Assembly (NCBI RefSeq): GCF_001870735.1
Contig: NZ_MORL01000002.1
Coordinates: 124,001 to 188,000, forward strand
Direction of reading: 5' to 3'
DNA from: Arsenicibacter rosenii
GTDB lineage: Bacteria; Bacteroidota; Bacteroidia; Cytophagales; Spirosomataceae
Length of the DNA stretch: 64,000 nt
Shown in pieces: positions 25,241 through 34,494 of this stretch; position 1 is the stretch's first letter, and every line of letters starts with the position of its first letter. The notes beneath the pieces were generated by a model, which did no database searches, was not told where the DNA came from, and was given only the letters and a program-made list of their open reading frames with translations. The translations under genes were made by a program, and so were the position numbers.

Positions 25241-26365
25241 TTACTGCCGCCCGGGCTCGATGATGCGTTTGGCGCGGAGGAAGCGCTTTAGCTCATACTC
25301 ATCAAAATTCGGGGCCGACGGGCTCATGCTGCTGATCCGGACTTTGCCCGACGCATGGATAAACTCGTTGTTACCGATCCACATACCTACGTGTACGACA
25401 CGCTCCGGTTTTGCCTGAGTGGCCTGTTCACCGAAAAACAGCAGATCGCCGGGGCGCATTTGCGAAAAGTCGCCGTTTGGCGTCTCAACGGGTGCGCCCT
25501 CGTGTACCTGCTGCGAAGCGTCGCGCGAGAGTTCAAGGCCGTTGAGGCGGTAAATAGTTTTGGTAAAGCCGCTGCAATCCATGCCTTTAACCGACGTGCC
25601 GCCCCACAGATACGGAATGCCCATCAGCGTCTTTGCGGTTTTCACCACCGACGTTTCCGTTGGTTTAGCGGCGGCCAGCCATGTTTTCAGCGGCTGGGCG
25701 TCGGTTTTAACGATATAGCCGGTGCGGCCGTCGGGATAACGCACCTGATAGAATTTCTTGTCTTCTTTTTCAACTACCAGCTGATCGCCCGCTACCAGAT
25801 CCGACACCGTCTGCGACTCGCGGTCGGGCTGGCTGTAGCAAAAACCGAAAGGCTGGGTATAGATCACTTTGTCGGCCTGTTGCCAGCGGTCGAACTCCGC
25901 TTTGGTCATACGCTGAAAACCACCGAAATCCACCCAGGCAATGTATTTGTCCTGCATTTGGGCGAGATACCAGCCCCGTTCCTTGTCCCAGATCCGCAGC
26001 GGCATACCAAGCAGTGCCTGGGTGGCCAGTTCAGCAGCGTCGCGGGGCTGCGAGCGGAGGTTGGCGACCGACACGTTAACCACACCATACACCTGCTCGC
26101 CAAGGACAGGCGCAGGCAGTTCCTGAATCTGATCAGCCACGGTAGCGCCTTGCTGCCGGAGTTTAGTCAGGAGGGTTTGGTGAGCCTCGGGCAGGTTGGT
26201 TTTGCCTTTGAGCGTCCCTGCCGAATCAACCTCAATCTGGAAAATAGCGACCCGCTTGTCCGGGGCATATTGTTGCCGGACGGCATCAATCGTCTGGGGT
26301 ACCGTTTGGGCCAGTGCCGCTCCTGACAGGCAAAGGGCTAGAAAAAGGGCTTTTAGTCGGGTCAT
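25241..26365 (-). CDS. SH3-domain NlpC/P60 (C40) peptidase
   Basis: 374 residues. A signal peptide ends near LAQ20, so the enzyme is periplasmic. Bacterial SH3-like domains lie at about 90-220 (GVVNVSVANLRSQP and GWYLAQMQDKYIAWVD). The papain-like C40 domain has catalytic Cys264 (GMDCSGFT), His325 (VVHVGMW) and His337 (FIHASG). It should cut murein peptides, and this domain order is like gamma-D-Glu endopeptidases of the YkfC type. It overlaps the serine hydrolase gene by 4 bp (ATGA-type). Neighbouring dipeptide epimerase supports a murein peptide recycling role. Confidence 0.92.
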   Translation of the reverse strand: MTRLKALFLALCLSGAALAQTVPQTIDAVRQQYAPDKRVAIFQIEVDSAGTLKGKTNLPEAHQTLLTKLRQQGATVADQIQELPAPVLGEQVYGVVNVSVANLRSQPRDAAELATQALLGMPLRIWDKERGWYLAQMQDKYIAWVDFGGFQRMTKAEFDRWQQADKVIYTQPFGFCYSQPDRESQTVSDLVAGDQLVVEKEDKKFYQVRYPDGRTGYIVKTDAQPLKTWLAAAKPTETSVVKTAKTLMGIPYLWGGTSVKGMDCSGFTKTIYRLNGLELSRDASQQVHEGAPVETPNGDFSQMRPGDLLFFGEQATQAKPERVVHVGMWIGNNEFIHASGKVRISSMSPSAPNFDEYELKRFLRAKRIIEPGRQ

Positions 26366-27630
26366 TGCTGCTTATCGTACGTCACCATAAACTTCCGAAG
26401 GTCGGGCCGTTCGGGGCGTTTGCGTTTGACATCATAGTCGTACACAACGCGGCCCAGGTTGGCCAGAAACGGATAGCCGATGGTATTGTAGTCGTATTTA
26501 TCGTCATTAAAGATACCATCTGAGTTACAATAAATAACTGCCGACAGCATAAATTCAACGCCTTTGTCAAAATCGACGATGTAGGCATTGTCGAGCAGGT
26601 AACCGTATGCCCCGCCGATTTTATTGAAAATCCGGATATTCTGCGGAATCTTTCCCTTGTTATCGCCGAACATAAAAAACTTGCCCGAGCTGTCGTGCAG
26701 GCTGGTATCCGCCCCGTAATTCGGGTAAGTGGTTTCGCGCGGTAACTGCGACATATACTGGTACAGAAACCGGTAGTCGTCGGTTGTCAGGTTGAACCGG
26801 CGTTTGGCCGGCACAGCTTCAGGAAACATAACTGCCCGGAGCATTTCCTGCTGATCGCCGAGGGCGAAGGCGTTTTTTTCGGTAAAATCAAAGGGCTGCC
26901 GGATCAGCGAGTCATTCCGCATAAACCCGGCGCCCCGCCGGATGCTGCTGTCAGGTGTAAACGATTCGGCGCAAACCTGTGCCGGTTGGGCGTAGATGGT
27001 CTGCCCGTTTTCCACAAACCGGACCGGGTTGGTATGCCGGTTCTGATCAGCCGTCATCGACACCGACAACCGGTGCAGCATGCGCGTATCGCGGTACCCT
27101 TTCTGTTGCAGCCGGTTATTGAAGTCGCATTGTCCGATAAACTCATAGAGCCGGTTGAAGGCCTCGTTACTGCTGACCAGAAAGATCTTTTTGGCGTAGT
27201 GTGCTACCGACGGCAGCCCGCTGGCCGAAGACGGGTCCTTGTCCGCAGCTGTCTGGCGGGCATAGGCTGAGTCGGTCAACATGGGTGTGTTTGGCGTCAG
27301 CGCGGGGTATTTAGCCTTCAGCTCGTTAATTTTTTCCAGCGATAACAGGACGGCGGGAAATTTTACGGTGCTGGCCGGATAAAAATAACGCTTACGGTCA
27401 TAGCGGTAGTAGTAGCTGCGGAAAACAGGCCGGTTCTGCGGATCGCGGTTAATCTGGGTATAGATGATCTGCACGTCGTATTTGGCGGGGTCCTGCAGGA
27501 TCGGGCCGAACAGTTCCGGATTTTTGCGTAACAGATCGCTCAGCAGCTTATCGGTCTTCTGCGCCGCCGCTACAATCGGAAAAAGACCGGCGAATAAGAT
27601 AGCGGAAAGAACTTTTATGAATGATTGCAT
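26362..27630 (-). CDS. Exported serine hydrolase, class A beta-lactamase-like
   Basis: 422 residues with a signal peptide (about 1-24). The penicilloyl-serine-transferase fold signature is S87-T-V-K90 in FYPASTVKFPAV, with SSN (in FLVSSNEAFNRLYE) in the place of the SxN motif. It may be a beta-lactamase-related amidase, esterase or D,D-peptidase; a third KTG-like motif is not obvious. It overlaps the start of the C40 peptidase gene, so cotranscribed with it. It is the first gene of this pair and lies next to a divergent small ORF. Confidence 0.85.
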   Translation of the reverse strand: MQSFIKVLSAILFAGLFPIVAAAQKTDKLLSDLLRKNPELFGPILQDPAKYDVQIIYTQINRDPQNRPVFRSYYYRYDRKRYFYPASTVKFPAVLLSLEKINELKAKYPALTPNTPMLTDSAYARQTAADKDPSSASGLPSVAHYAKKIFLVSSNEAFNRLYEFIGQCDFNNRLQQKGYRDTRMLHRLSVSMTADQNRHTNPVRFVENGQTIYAQPAQVCAESFTPDSSIRRGAGFMRNDSLIRQPFDFTEKNAFALGDQQEMLRAVMFPEAVPAKRRFNLTTDDYRFLYQYMSQLPRETTYPNYGADTSLHDSSGKFFMFGDNKGKIPQNIRIFNKIGGAYGYLLDNAYIVDFDKGVEFMLSAVIYCNSDGIFNDDKYDYNTIGYPFLANLGRVVYDYDVKRKRPERPDLRKFMVTYDKQQ

Positions 27631-27777
27631 AGGATCCGTTACTTTTTGGTAAAAAACATAGTCGTACAGAATAGAACGTTTATACTACCTGTCTGACGCT
27701 TTCTATTCATGTTGACATCGACCTGCTTAGCCGCTTCGTTTACCGTTATTCAACGCAGTGACCTGTACATACACCTT

Positions 27778-28032
27778 ATGTCCCGGTCTTATCCGCTCAA
27801 ACTGATCATCAGCCGGAACCTGAACCGGAAGCCCTGCGAATGCGGATTTTATATCAGCTCAGCCTTTCTGCATGGAAAACGAATTCAGACCCGGATAAAT
27901 TTGTTCCGCCACCCTGATGAGCCCAATGTTTTTGAGTTTGCGTACGAGCATGCCTATTACACGCTGACGCTTCAGGATCTGTCGGCAACTATTTCGGAAA
28001 TCACCTGCTCTGTGGGTAATTCCGCGCGGTAA
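27778..28032 (+). CDS. Small hypothetical protein, 3' end overlaps the convergent aminotransferase
   Basis: A 84-residue frame from ATG 27778 (longer open frame to 27709) with the genome's usual codon choice (CTG, CCG, CGG). It has a Cys pair in PCECGFY. Its last 61 bp overlap the 3' end of the minus-strand aminotransferase gene. I do not recognise it. It could be an incidental open frame, but the upstream part does not read as coding on the minus strand. Confidence 0.45.
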   Translation: MSRSYPLKLIISRNLNRKPCECGFYISSAFLHGKRIQTRINLFRHPDEPNVFEFAYEHAYYTLTLQDLSATISEITCSVGNSAR

Positions 28033-29108
28033 CGCCGGACGGCTTCGCCTAACCGGTCAATGTCTTCGGGCTCATGAAACGCGCTGATAACAATGCGCGT
28101 GTTGGCTTTATCGGCAGCGGTCGGATACGCAAACGAGTAAATACAAATTCCCTGTTTCAGTAAAAACGGATACAGTGCATCATCGTCTGTGTAGAAAACA
28201 GGGTAGTCCGGTGCTTGTTTAAACAAACCGGTCGGCAACAACCAGGTTTCGGCCAGCTGAATCAGCCGGCCTAGTTTGTCGTGTGCCTGTTGGTAGAGCG
28301 TACCAGCTTCGACATAGGCATTCAGGTAAGCGGGCGGAATGGGGGAGCAGCCGCCGAAAAACGCCGTGTGCCGGAGTGACGCAACAGGCTCCGCGCCGGC
28401 CAGGACAACACCGCCGGGCAATCCCATCGCTTTGGCCAGCGACGCCGTGACCACTACCCGTACGCCCGCCGGTTTCGGCAGGTGCTGCCAGATACCCCGC
28501 CGCTCGTGGCCCAGTACCCCCAGTCCGTGCGAGTCGTCGACTACTACCGTAATCGGCCGGTTTGTCGGCAGGCTAGCCATCCAGTCAAAGAAATAAGCTT
28601 CTGACCGGACGGCATCCAGGGAGTTAACCAGAATCACCACCGGTCCGTCGCCCTGCGCCAGTAATGCGGGCAGCCCCGCCACCCAGTCGCTGAACGGACA
28701 GCCGGGTAACGAAACTGTTGGCTCGTGCCAGAGCGCGGGGTGCGTATGCGGGGCGTATATAAACGTAACCGGACTGTTCACGCCCGCCCATGCCGAGGGG
28801 AGTTTCAGCCAGTTAATCACAGCCTGCCCCGCCATCATGCCCGATGAAAGCGTCAGCGCTGCCGGGGCACCGGCGAAGGCCGCCAGTTGCGCCTCGGCAG
28901 GTTCGTAAATGGCCAGCCGCAGGTTGCCGTTCCGCGAACTGCCGAAAACTGTCCCGTAGCGGGCCATTGCTTCCGTCATTAGTTGCCGGAACGACGGATG
29001 TTGGGGAAGGCCCAGATAAGCCGTACCGCTGAAAAAAAGATAGGGCTGCCCGTCGAGCGTTATGAAGCGGTCGGGCAGGTGGTCGATGGTATGAAAGGCC
29101 TGTTCCAT
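27972..29108 (-). CDS. PLP-dependent aminotransferase class I/II-fold enzyme (AONS-like)
   Basis: 378 residues of the fold-type I alpha-oxoamine synthase/aminotransferase group. VVVDDSHGLGVLGHERRG (PLP ring Asp-x-x-His region) and the Schiff-base lysine in TASLAKAMGLPGG are clear. It resembles 8-amino-7-oxononanoate or 2-amino-3-ketobutyrate synthase-like enzymes, but its position beside an L-Ala-D/L-Glu epimerase suggests a murein-derived amino acid substrate. It starts 3 bp after the epimerase gene's stop. Substrate not determined by sequence. Confidence 0.88.
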   Translation of the reverse strand: MEQAFHTIDHLPDRFITLDGQPYLFFSGTAYLGLPQHPSFRQLMTEAMARYGTVFGSSRNGNLRLAIYEPAEAQLAAFAGAPAALTLSSGMMAGQAVINWLKLPSAWAGVNSPVTFIYAPHTHPALWHEPTVSLPGCPFSDWVAGLPALLAQGDGPVVILVNSLDAVRSEAYFFDWMASLPTNRPITVVVDDSHGLGVLGHERRGIWQHLPKPAGVRVVVTASLAKAMGLPGGVVLAGAEPVASLRHTAFFGGCSPIPPAYLNAYVEAGTLYQQAHDKLGRLIQLAETWLLPTGLFKQAPDYPVFYTDDDALYPFLLKQGICIYSFAYPTAADKANTRIVISAFHEPEDIDRLGEAVRRYRAELPTEQVISEIVADRS

Positions 29109-29111
29109 CCG

Positions 29112-30146
29112 TTATACCGAAAGCAGTTGAGCACCCGTACCGTTTTCGGCGGCATAGATTACCCGGCCATAATCAAACGTTACCCCCGACGCCGGATCGT
29201 TGGTAATCAGCAGGGTACCGTCCATGTCAACATAATCGAGCAGGGGCAGCAGCTGACCGATGGCCGAAATCCCGACGCTGGTTTCGTTCATACAACCCAC
29301 CATCACGCGCAGGTTATTGGCCCGCGCATTTTCAATCATCCGGCGGGCCGGTGTCAGACCACCGCATTTGGTGAGCTTGATGTTGATACCGTGGAAGTAG
29401 TTTATACACTTATCCACATCGTTTTCCACAATGCAGCTTTCATCGGCAATAACCGGCAGCACACTATGGGCAAACACCTGTTGCTGGCCCTCCCAATCAC
29501 CGGCTTTCAGGGGTTGTTCGATAAACTCAACGCCGAGCTGCTGCAATTCAGGGGCGTAGGCAATGGTTTGCGCGGCCGTCCAGGCGCAGTTGGCATCAAC
29601 GCGGAACGTGGCATCGGTATGCCGGCGCAGTTCGCGGACAATGGCCAGATCGTCGCTGGTGCCGAGCTTGATTTTATACAGCGGCCACGGCAATTCCTGC
29701 ATCTTAGCCACCATTTTCTCCACCGTGTCGATACCAATGGTATAGTTCGTCAGCGGAATATTGGATGCATCCAGCCCCCAATAGGCGTAAAGCGGTTGCC
29801 CGGCCCGTTTCGCCATCAGATCGTGGGCGGCTTCATCCAGCGCACACTGGGCAAACGGGTTCTGTTGCAGCTGGGGGTGCGCCAGCGCCCACAGTTCTTC
29901 GGCGCTCTGCCATTGTCCTGACTCAATCAGGGGCCGGATCGCCGACAGGTCAGCAATCATGCTGTCGAGCGTAATGCCGTAGTATTTATTAGACGTTGCC
30001 TCACCGAAGCCACGGATCACCCGCCCGTCGGGCAGGGTATACGCCAGCTCAACAATCAGCGACGGCTGCACATCGCGGCTGTCGTGCGCAATGGTGAATG
30101 TATGCTTTAACCGGAGATCGTAACGGTGGAAACTAAGTTTTATCAT
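29112..30146 (-). CDS. Dipeptide epimerase (L-Ala-D/L-Glu epimerase-like, enolase superfamily)
   Basis: About 344 residues from ATG 30144-30146; the longer frame to 30395 is not like the family N-terminus. The enolase-superfamily MLE subgroup marks are present: KxK (KIKLG), metal ligands in RVDANCAWT, EFIEQPL and VIADES, and a Lys in IKLTKCGG. It interconverts the stereochemistry of murein dipeptides so they can be degraded. It lies 3 bp upstream of the aminotransferase gene, with C40 peptidase and serine hydrolase genes further on, the typical recycling set of Bacteroidota. Confidence 0.9.
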   Translation of the reverse strand: MIKLSFHRYDLRLKHTFTIAHDSRDVQPSLIVELAYTLPDGRVIRGFGEATSNKYYGITLDSMIADLSAIRPLIESGQWQSAEELWALAHPQLQQNPFAQCALDEAAHDLMAKRAGQPLYAYWGLDASNIPLTNYTIGIDTVEKMVAKMQELPWPLYKIKLGTSDDLAIVRELRRHTDATFRVDANCAWTAAQTIAYAPELQQLGVEFIEQPLKAGDWEGQQQVFAHSVLPVIADESCIVENDVDKCINYFHGINIKLTKCGGLTPARRMIENARANNLRVMVGCMNETSVGISAIGQLLPLLDYVDMDGTLLITNDPASGVTFDYGRVIYAAENGTGAQLLSV

Positions 30147-30291
30147 ATCGGGTGTCAATGGTTTCTGACGATTGATTAACAAAGATGTTAATTGTCGAAG
30201 AAATCGTTGGCACTTATGCTGAATAATTACGTTGCCGGTTTTGCCTTTGCGTCGTAAACCGGATATTTGCGCGGGACTTTTTACGATCTGC

Positions 30292-31485
30292 ATGACCAAC
30301 CTAATCTTATTTGACGATCCGACGATCCGCACCGCCTTACTGCCTTTCACGTTTACCCGTCCGGTAGCCAAATGCCGTGTGGGTATTCTGACCATCGCGG
30401 AGAAATGGGAAAAACGGCTCGGAACAGTGCCGTCTTATCTGACGCAGGATTATCTGCGGGTGACTTTTCCACAGATTGCCGGAACGGATAACCTGTATGT
30501 CAACGGGGCGCTGCTGGCGACTGATGCGCTGGCTGAAGCCGTACAGCAACTGGCTGTGGGTCAGTCACTGGTAAGCGCCGACGGGCAGTTGCTGGCGATC
30601 CGGACAACGGAGGTTTTCCGTGAGCAGCCGGTGGCCGGTGACGATACGGTAGTAGCAGCCGGCACGGTTGAGATGATGACGGGACTGCCCTCGTTTCTGG
30701 AGCATAACGGCCGTCAGATCCGTGCCGATTTTGCGTTCCTGACCGCTGGCCGGCAATCACAGCCCATTACCGATCCGTTTACGCACTGCTACGGCACCGA
30801 AAATATCTTTATCGAAGAAGGAGCAGTCATACGGGCTTCCATCCTGAATGCCGAAAACGGTCCGATTTATATTGGCCGTGACGCCCGGATCAACGAAGGG
30901 TCGGTTGTGATCGGGCCATTTGCACTGGGCGAAAATTCGATTGTGCAGTGGACGTCAAAAATGCGGGCTAATACGTCGGTCGGGCCTAACTGTAAAGTTG
31001 GTGGTGAGGTAGGTAACACCATCTTATTTGCCTACAGCGCCAAGCAGCACGATGGCTATCTGGGGGATTCGGTTATCGGAGAATGGTGCAACTTAGGCGC
31101 TGATACCAATAACTCGAACCTGAAGAATGATTACGGCAACGTAAAACTATATAGTTACGCGACGGGGAAACTCGAAGATAGCGGCCGGATGTTCTGTGGA
31201 CTGATGATGGGCGATTTTACCCGCGCCGGCATCAGCACCATGTTTAACACCGGCACCGTGGTTGGCGTGAGTGTCAACGTGTTCGGGGGCGGATTTCAGC
31301 CCAAACATATCCCGTCTTTTTCGTGGGGCGGTGCCGCTGATGGGATTGTCGGGTACCGCCTGGAGAAGGCGCTGCACGTAGCCGGTGAGGCATTCAAGCG
31401 CCGGAATCTGGTATTTGGAGAGGTGGAAGAACAGGTGTTGCGGGCAATTTTTGACAAAACCAGAACGGACATTGCGCCGTCTTGA
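30292..31485 (+). CDS. GlmU-family sugar nucleotidyltransferase-like protein
   Basis: About 397 residues from ATG 30292 (MTNLILFDD), which fits the family better than the 20 extra upstream codons. A shortened nucleotidyltransferase N-terminus is followed by a left-handed beta-helix (hexapeptide repeats, IGRDARINEGSVVIGPFALGENSIVQ and onward). The end, NVFGGGFQPKHIPSFSWGG, is typical of the Bacteroidota GlmU-like proteins of unclear substrate. Likely sugar-1-phosphate nucleotidyl- or acyl-transfer for cell envelope sugars. holB follows 2 bp after its stop. Confidence 0.88.
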   Translation: MTNLILFDDPTIRTALLPFTFTRPVAKCRVGILTIAEKWEKRLGTVPSYLTQDYLRVTFPQIAGTDNLYVNGALLATDALAEAVQQLAVGQSLVSADGQLLAIRTTEVFREQPVAGDDTVVAAGTVEMMTGLPSFLEHNGRQIRADFAFLTAGRQSQPITDPFTHCYGTENIFIEEGAVIRASILNAENGPIYIGRDARINEGSVVIGPFALGENSIVQWTSKMRANTSVGPNCKVGGEVGNTILFAYSAKQHDGYLGDSVIGEWCNLGADTNNSNLKNDYGNVKLYSYATGKLEDSGRMFCGLMMGDFTRAGISTMFNTGTVVGVSVNVFGGGFQPKHIPSFSWGGAADGIVGYRLEKALHVAGEAFKRRNLVFGEVEEQVLRAIFDKTRTDIAPS

Positions 31486-31487
31486 TT

Positions 31488-32621
31488 ATGCTTTTTTCTG
31501 ACATTATCGGTCATGATGAGACCAAACAAACGTTGCTGCGGGCCGTACAGAGTAATCATCTGGCCCACGCACTCTTGTTTGACGGGCAGGCGGGGAGCGC
31601 CAATCTGGCCCTGGCCCTGGCGCTGGCAACCTACGTAAACTGCGAAGACCAGCAGCCGGATGATGCCTGCGGGCGGTGTGCCTCCTGCATCAAAATGAAT
31701 AAGCTGGTACATCCTGACCTGCATTTTGTGTTTCCGGTCGCTAATCTGGCAGGCAAAGGCAAAACCAGTGAAGCCTTCCTGGCCGACTGGCGTAAGTTCC
31801 TGCTGAACTCACCTTACCAGATCCTGCCAGACTGGCTCGATTCGCTCGGGGCCGACAACAAACAGGGGAATATCTCGGTCGAGGAAGCACGGAACATACT
31901 GCAGAAACTCTCGCTGAAGTCGTATGAAGGCCGCTATAAGATTATGGTGATCTGGCTGCCGGAGTACATGAATGCGGCTTCGGCCAATGCGTTGCTGAAG
32001 GTGCTCGAAGAGCCACCGGAGCAGACGCTTTTTCTGCTGGCAACCAACCAGTCGGATAAGCTGCTGATTACGATCCTGTCGCGGACGCAGCGGGTGTCTA
32101 TCCGCGCCTTTACCGATGAGGAGGTGGCTATGTATTTGCGTCAGCAGCTGAATCTGGCCGAGGGACGTGCCCGTCAGCTGGCGTTCCTGGCCGATGGCAA
32201 CATGGCCGACGCCCTTACGCTGGCCCGCACCGAAGCGCAGGAGGGCGAGCAGGCCAATGACCGGCATGTCTGGTTTGCCGACTGGATGCGCACCTGCTAC
32301 CGGCAGGATCTGATTGCGCTTGTCAAACACGCCGATCAGTTCGATGGCTACAGCAAGGAAAAACAAAAGGGGCTGCTGGAATACGGCCTGCGCCTGTGCC
32401 GTGATCTGTTCCTCTGGAAACAGGGAGCCGAAGCCTTGCTGCGTCTGCCGGAAGAAGAAAAGGTGTTTGTAAAAAACTTCTCCAAAGTGCTTTCTATCGC
32501 ACATATCGAACGCATTATTGCCGACATCAACGAAGCGCTTTATCATCTCGAACGGAATGCCCGCGCTAAAATGGTTGTGCTGGATATGTCGCTGACCTTT
32601 ACGCGGTTAATCCGGACCTGA
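31488..32621 (+). CDS. holB: DNA polymerase III subunit delta prime
   Basis: About 377 residues. The clamp-loader subunit with the AAA+ fold: DIIGHDETKQTL start, ALLFDGQAGSANLALALA (altered P-loop, as expected since delta prime does not bind ATP) and a four-Cys zinc knuckle (CEDQQPDDACGRCASC). The ALLKVLEEPPEQTLFLLATN segment and SRTQRV are the family's sensor region. The start is set at ATG 31488, 2 bp after the preceding stop; a TTG six bases earlier is also open. A terminator follows. Confidence 0.93.
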   Translation: MLFSDIIGHDETKQTLLRAVQSNHLAHALLFDGQAGSANLALALALATYVNCEDQQPDDACGRCASCIKMNKLVHPDLHFVFPVANLAGKGKTSEAFLADWRKFLLNSPYQILPDWLDSLGADNKQGNISVEEARNILQKLSLKSYEGRYKIMVIWLPEYMNAASANALLKVLEEPPEQTLFLLATNQSDKLLITILSRTQRVSIRAFTDEEVAMYLRQQLNLAEGRARQLAFLADGNMADALTLARTEAQEGEQANDRHVWFADWMRTCYRQDLIALVKHADQFDGYSKEKQKGLLEYGLRLCRDLFLWKQGAEALLRLPEEEKVFVKNFSKVLSIAHIERIIADINEALYHLERNARAKMVVLDMSLTFTRLIRT

Positions 32622-32634
32622 GGTGTCCCATTCC

Positions 32635-32666
32635 AATCCTTTCCCTGAGGGCAGGGGAAGGATTTT
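32635..32666 (+). terminator. Terminator of holB
   Basis: Arms 32635-32646 and 32653-32664 (AATCCTTTCCCT type) pair with one mismatch and end in TTTT. It lies 14 bp after the holB stop. Confidence 0.7.
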
Positions 32667-33002
32667 GCTACGCCCTTTCTCTTGTTTTCGTGATGGGTAA
32701 TGTCATTTCAAATTTTCCATCAGACGCATTGCGTTCACACCCCTCTCCTGAAATCAGGGCAGGGCAGGGGGTGGGGTAAACAGCGCTGTTAATCCGTTGC
32801 TTTAGCTTGTCTTTACGAAAAAATAACAGAAAATTAACAGACAAAAAGACGGTAAGCGGTATGTGTGCGTTTCTTTTGAAACATGAATAATTATCCGCCT
32901 GCTGAAAATACGCTGGCTGTCCATCGGGTCGCGGAGCGGGCGAGTTGTCTGCCGTAACGGATCGCAGGACCGGACCATCGGATATCGGAGTGCCGCAAAA
33001 GA
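32667..33002 (+). other. Gene-free gap before the retropepsin-like gene
   Basis: About 336 bp without a convincing gene. It contains a degenerate CACCCCTCTCCTGA...CAGGGGGTG hairpin (about 32737-32779), the type of purine/pyrimidine-rich repeat seen in Bacteroidota, and an AT-rich stretch (32810-32900) that may hold the promoter of the next two genes. Confidence 0.4.
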
Positions 33003-33458
33003 ATGAAAGCGTCGAAGCTGAAAGAAAAGCAGCTGATCGGGACAACGGATCTTGTCGATTTTCCCGATCTGGGTTTGTGTGATGTACCCGCCAAAGTAGA
33101 TACCGGAGCGTTTACCTCAGCCTTGCATTGCAAGGACGTAGAGGTTATTCAGGAAGGAGCGAAAACGCGGCTTAGTTTTTATATCATTGATCCGAGTCAT
33201 CCGTTGCCGAAACGCATTTATTCGGATAACTTTACTAAGAAAATGGTCCGCAACTCCTTCGGCCACGCCGAAATGCGGTATGTAATCAAAACAAAAATCA
33301 TTTTGTTTGGTCGTATCATAAAGACCGAATTCACACTGGCCGATCGGGAGCGGATGCGCAATCCGGTACTGTTGGGCCGCAAACTTCTGCGCAACCGTTT
33401 CATCGTTGACGTTTCTCTAAAAAATCTATCGTTTCAAGCCAGACGCAAACAGGCGTAA
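33003..33458 (+). CDS. Retropepsin-like aspartic protease (RimB-like, DUF785)
   Basis: 151 residues with the active-site motif VDTGAFTSALH near residue 33, followed by NPVLLGRKLL, as in the ATP-dependent-zinc-protease/RimB family that accompanies RimK. In Pseudomonas the partner RimB removes or limits the glutamate tails that RimK adds to ribosomal protein S6. Cytoplasmic, no signal peptide. It is 69 bp upstream of rimK in the same direction and probably cotranscribed. Confidence 0.9.
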   Translation: MKASKLKEKQLIGTTDLVDFPDLGLCDVPAKVDTGAFTSALHCKDVEVIQEGAKTRLSFYIIDPSHPLPKRIYSDNFTKKMVRNSFGHAEMRYVIKTKIILFGRIIKTEFTLADRERMRNPVLLGRKLLRNRFIVDVSLKNLSFQARRKQA

Positions 33459-33527
33459 TGCAGACCAGCCGTTTTTTATATCAGGGCGGGGTGCATCACT
33501 TCTTTACTCAACAAAGCTCCGGAACTC

Positions 33528-34430
33528 ATGCGAATCGCTATATTATCGTCTAACCCTGCGCTGTATTCAACCCGGCGTCTGGTCGAGGCTGCACACCAGC
33601 ATGGTCACGAAACCGAGGTCATCAATTACCTCAAATGCCAGATCGTTATCGAAAACGACCGGCCGGCCCTGTTATACGGTGGCAAAATTCTGAACGAAAT
33701 CGATGCCATTGTCCCGCGGATCGGGGCGTCGGTAACGGACTATGGCTGTGCCATTGTACGGCAGTTCGAGATGATGAAAGTATTTACCACGGCCAAATCA
33801 CAAGCCATCAGCCGGTCACGCAACAAGCTGCGGAGCCTGCAGGTGCTTTCCCGGGCAGGCGTTGGCTTGCCGAAAACTGTGCTGGCCAATCACCCGAAAG
33901 ACGTTGCCCAGCTGATTGAACTGGTGGGTGGCCCGCCGGTCGTTATTAAGTTGCTGGAAGGAACACAAGGCATTGGCGTAGTGCTTGCCGAAACGATCAA
34001 AACGGCCAAATCCACCATTGAGGCCTTTACCGGTCTGAAGCAAAATGTGCTGGTGCAGGAGTTTATCGGCGAATCGAAAGGGTCAGACATCCGCGCGTTT
34101 GTAGTCGGCACGCAGGTGGTCGGGGTCATGCAGCGGCAGGGTGTCGAAGGTGAGTTCCGGTCAAATCTGCACCGTGGCGGCAAGGCCCGGGCTATTGAAC
34201 TGACGCCGGAAATTGAGTGGACAGCCATCAACGCCGCTAAAGCCCTTGGCCTCAAAGTAGCCGGTGTAGACATGCTGATGTCGGACCGTGGTCCGCTGGT
34301 GATGGAAGTCAATTCGTCGCCGGGCCTTGAGGGGATCGAAAAAGCAACGGGCAACGATGTGGCCAGTCAGATTATGACGTTTATCGAGGAAAAAATCCGG
34401 GCGGATGAAAGCGATACAGTAGGCGTATAA
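33528..34430 (+). CDS. rimK: RimK-type ribosomal protein S6 glutamate ligase
   Basis: 300 residues of the ATP-grasp fold. The first 90 residues form the preATP-grasp part ([19 protein letters not shown]). Then come [22 protein letters not shown] (ATP lysine), [21 protein letters not shown], and the metal-binding end [19 protein letters not shown]. RimK adds glutamate residues to the C-terminus of S6. Pairing with the retropepsin-like gene supports this. Length normal, start ATG 33528-33530. Confidence 0.93.
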   Translation: MRIAILSSNPALYSTRRLVEAAHQHGHETEVINYLKCQIVIENDRPALLYGGKILNEIDAIVPRIGASVTDYGCAIVRQFEMMKVFTTAKSQAISRSRNKLRSLQVLSRAGVGLPKTVLANHPKDVAQLIELVGGPPVVIKLLEGTQGIGVVLAETIKTAKSTIEAFTGLKQNVLVQEFIGESKGSDIRAFVVGTQVVGVMQRQGVEGEFRSNLHRGGKARAIELTPEIEWTAINAAKALGLKVAGVDMLMSDRGPLVMEVNSSPGLEGIEKATGNDVASQIMTFIEEKIRADESDTVGV

Positions 34431-34494
34431 ATGACTGCCTGAACGTTCACTAAAGGGCTGAAACATTCGGTGGGGGAAACGGCTTATGGTCTGT

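Noticed and set aside
25355-26326. 323-codon plus-strand open frame opposite the C40 peptidase gene
   Set aside because: It is the shadow of a GC-rich coding strand. The translated product shows no family and the minus strand carries a complete recognised enzyme.
31809-32546. 245-codon minus-strand frame opposite holB
   Set aside because: Shadow frame of a clear holB gene.
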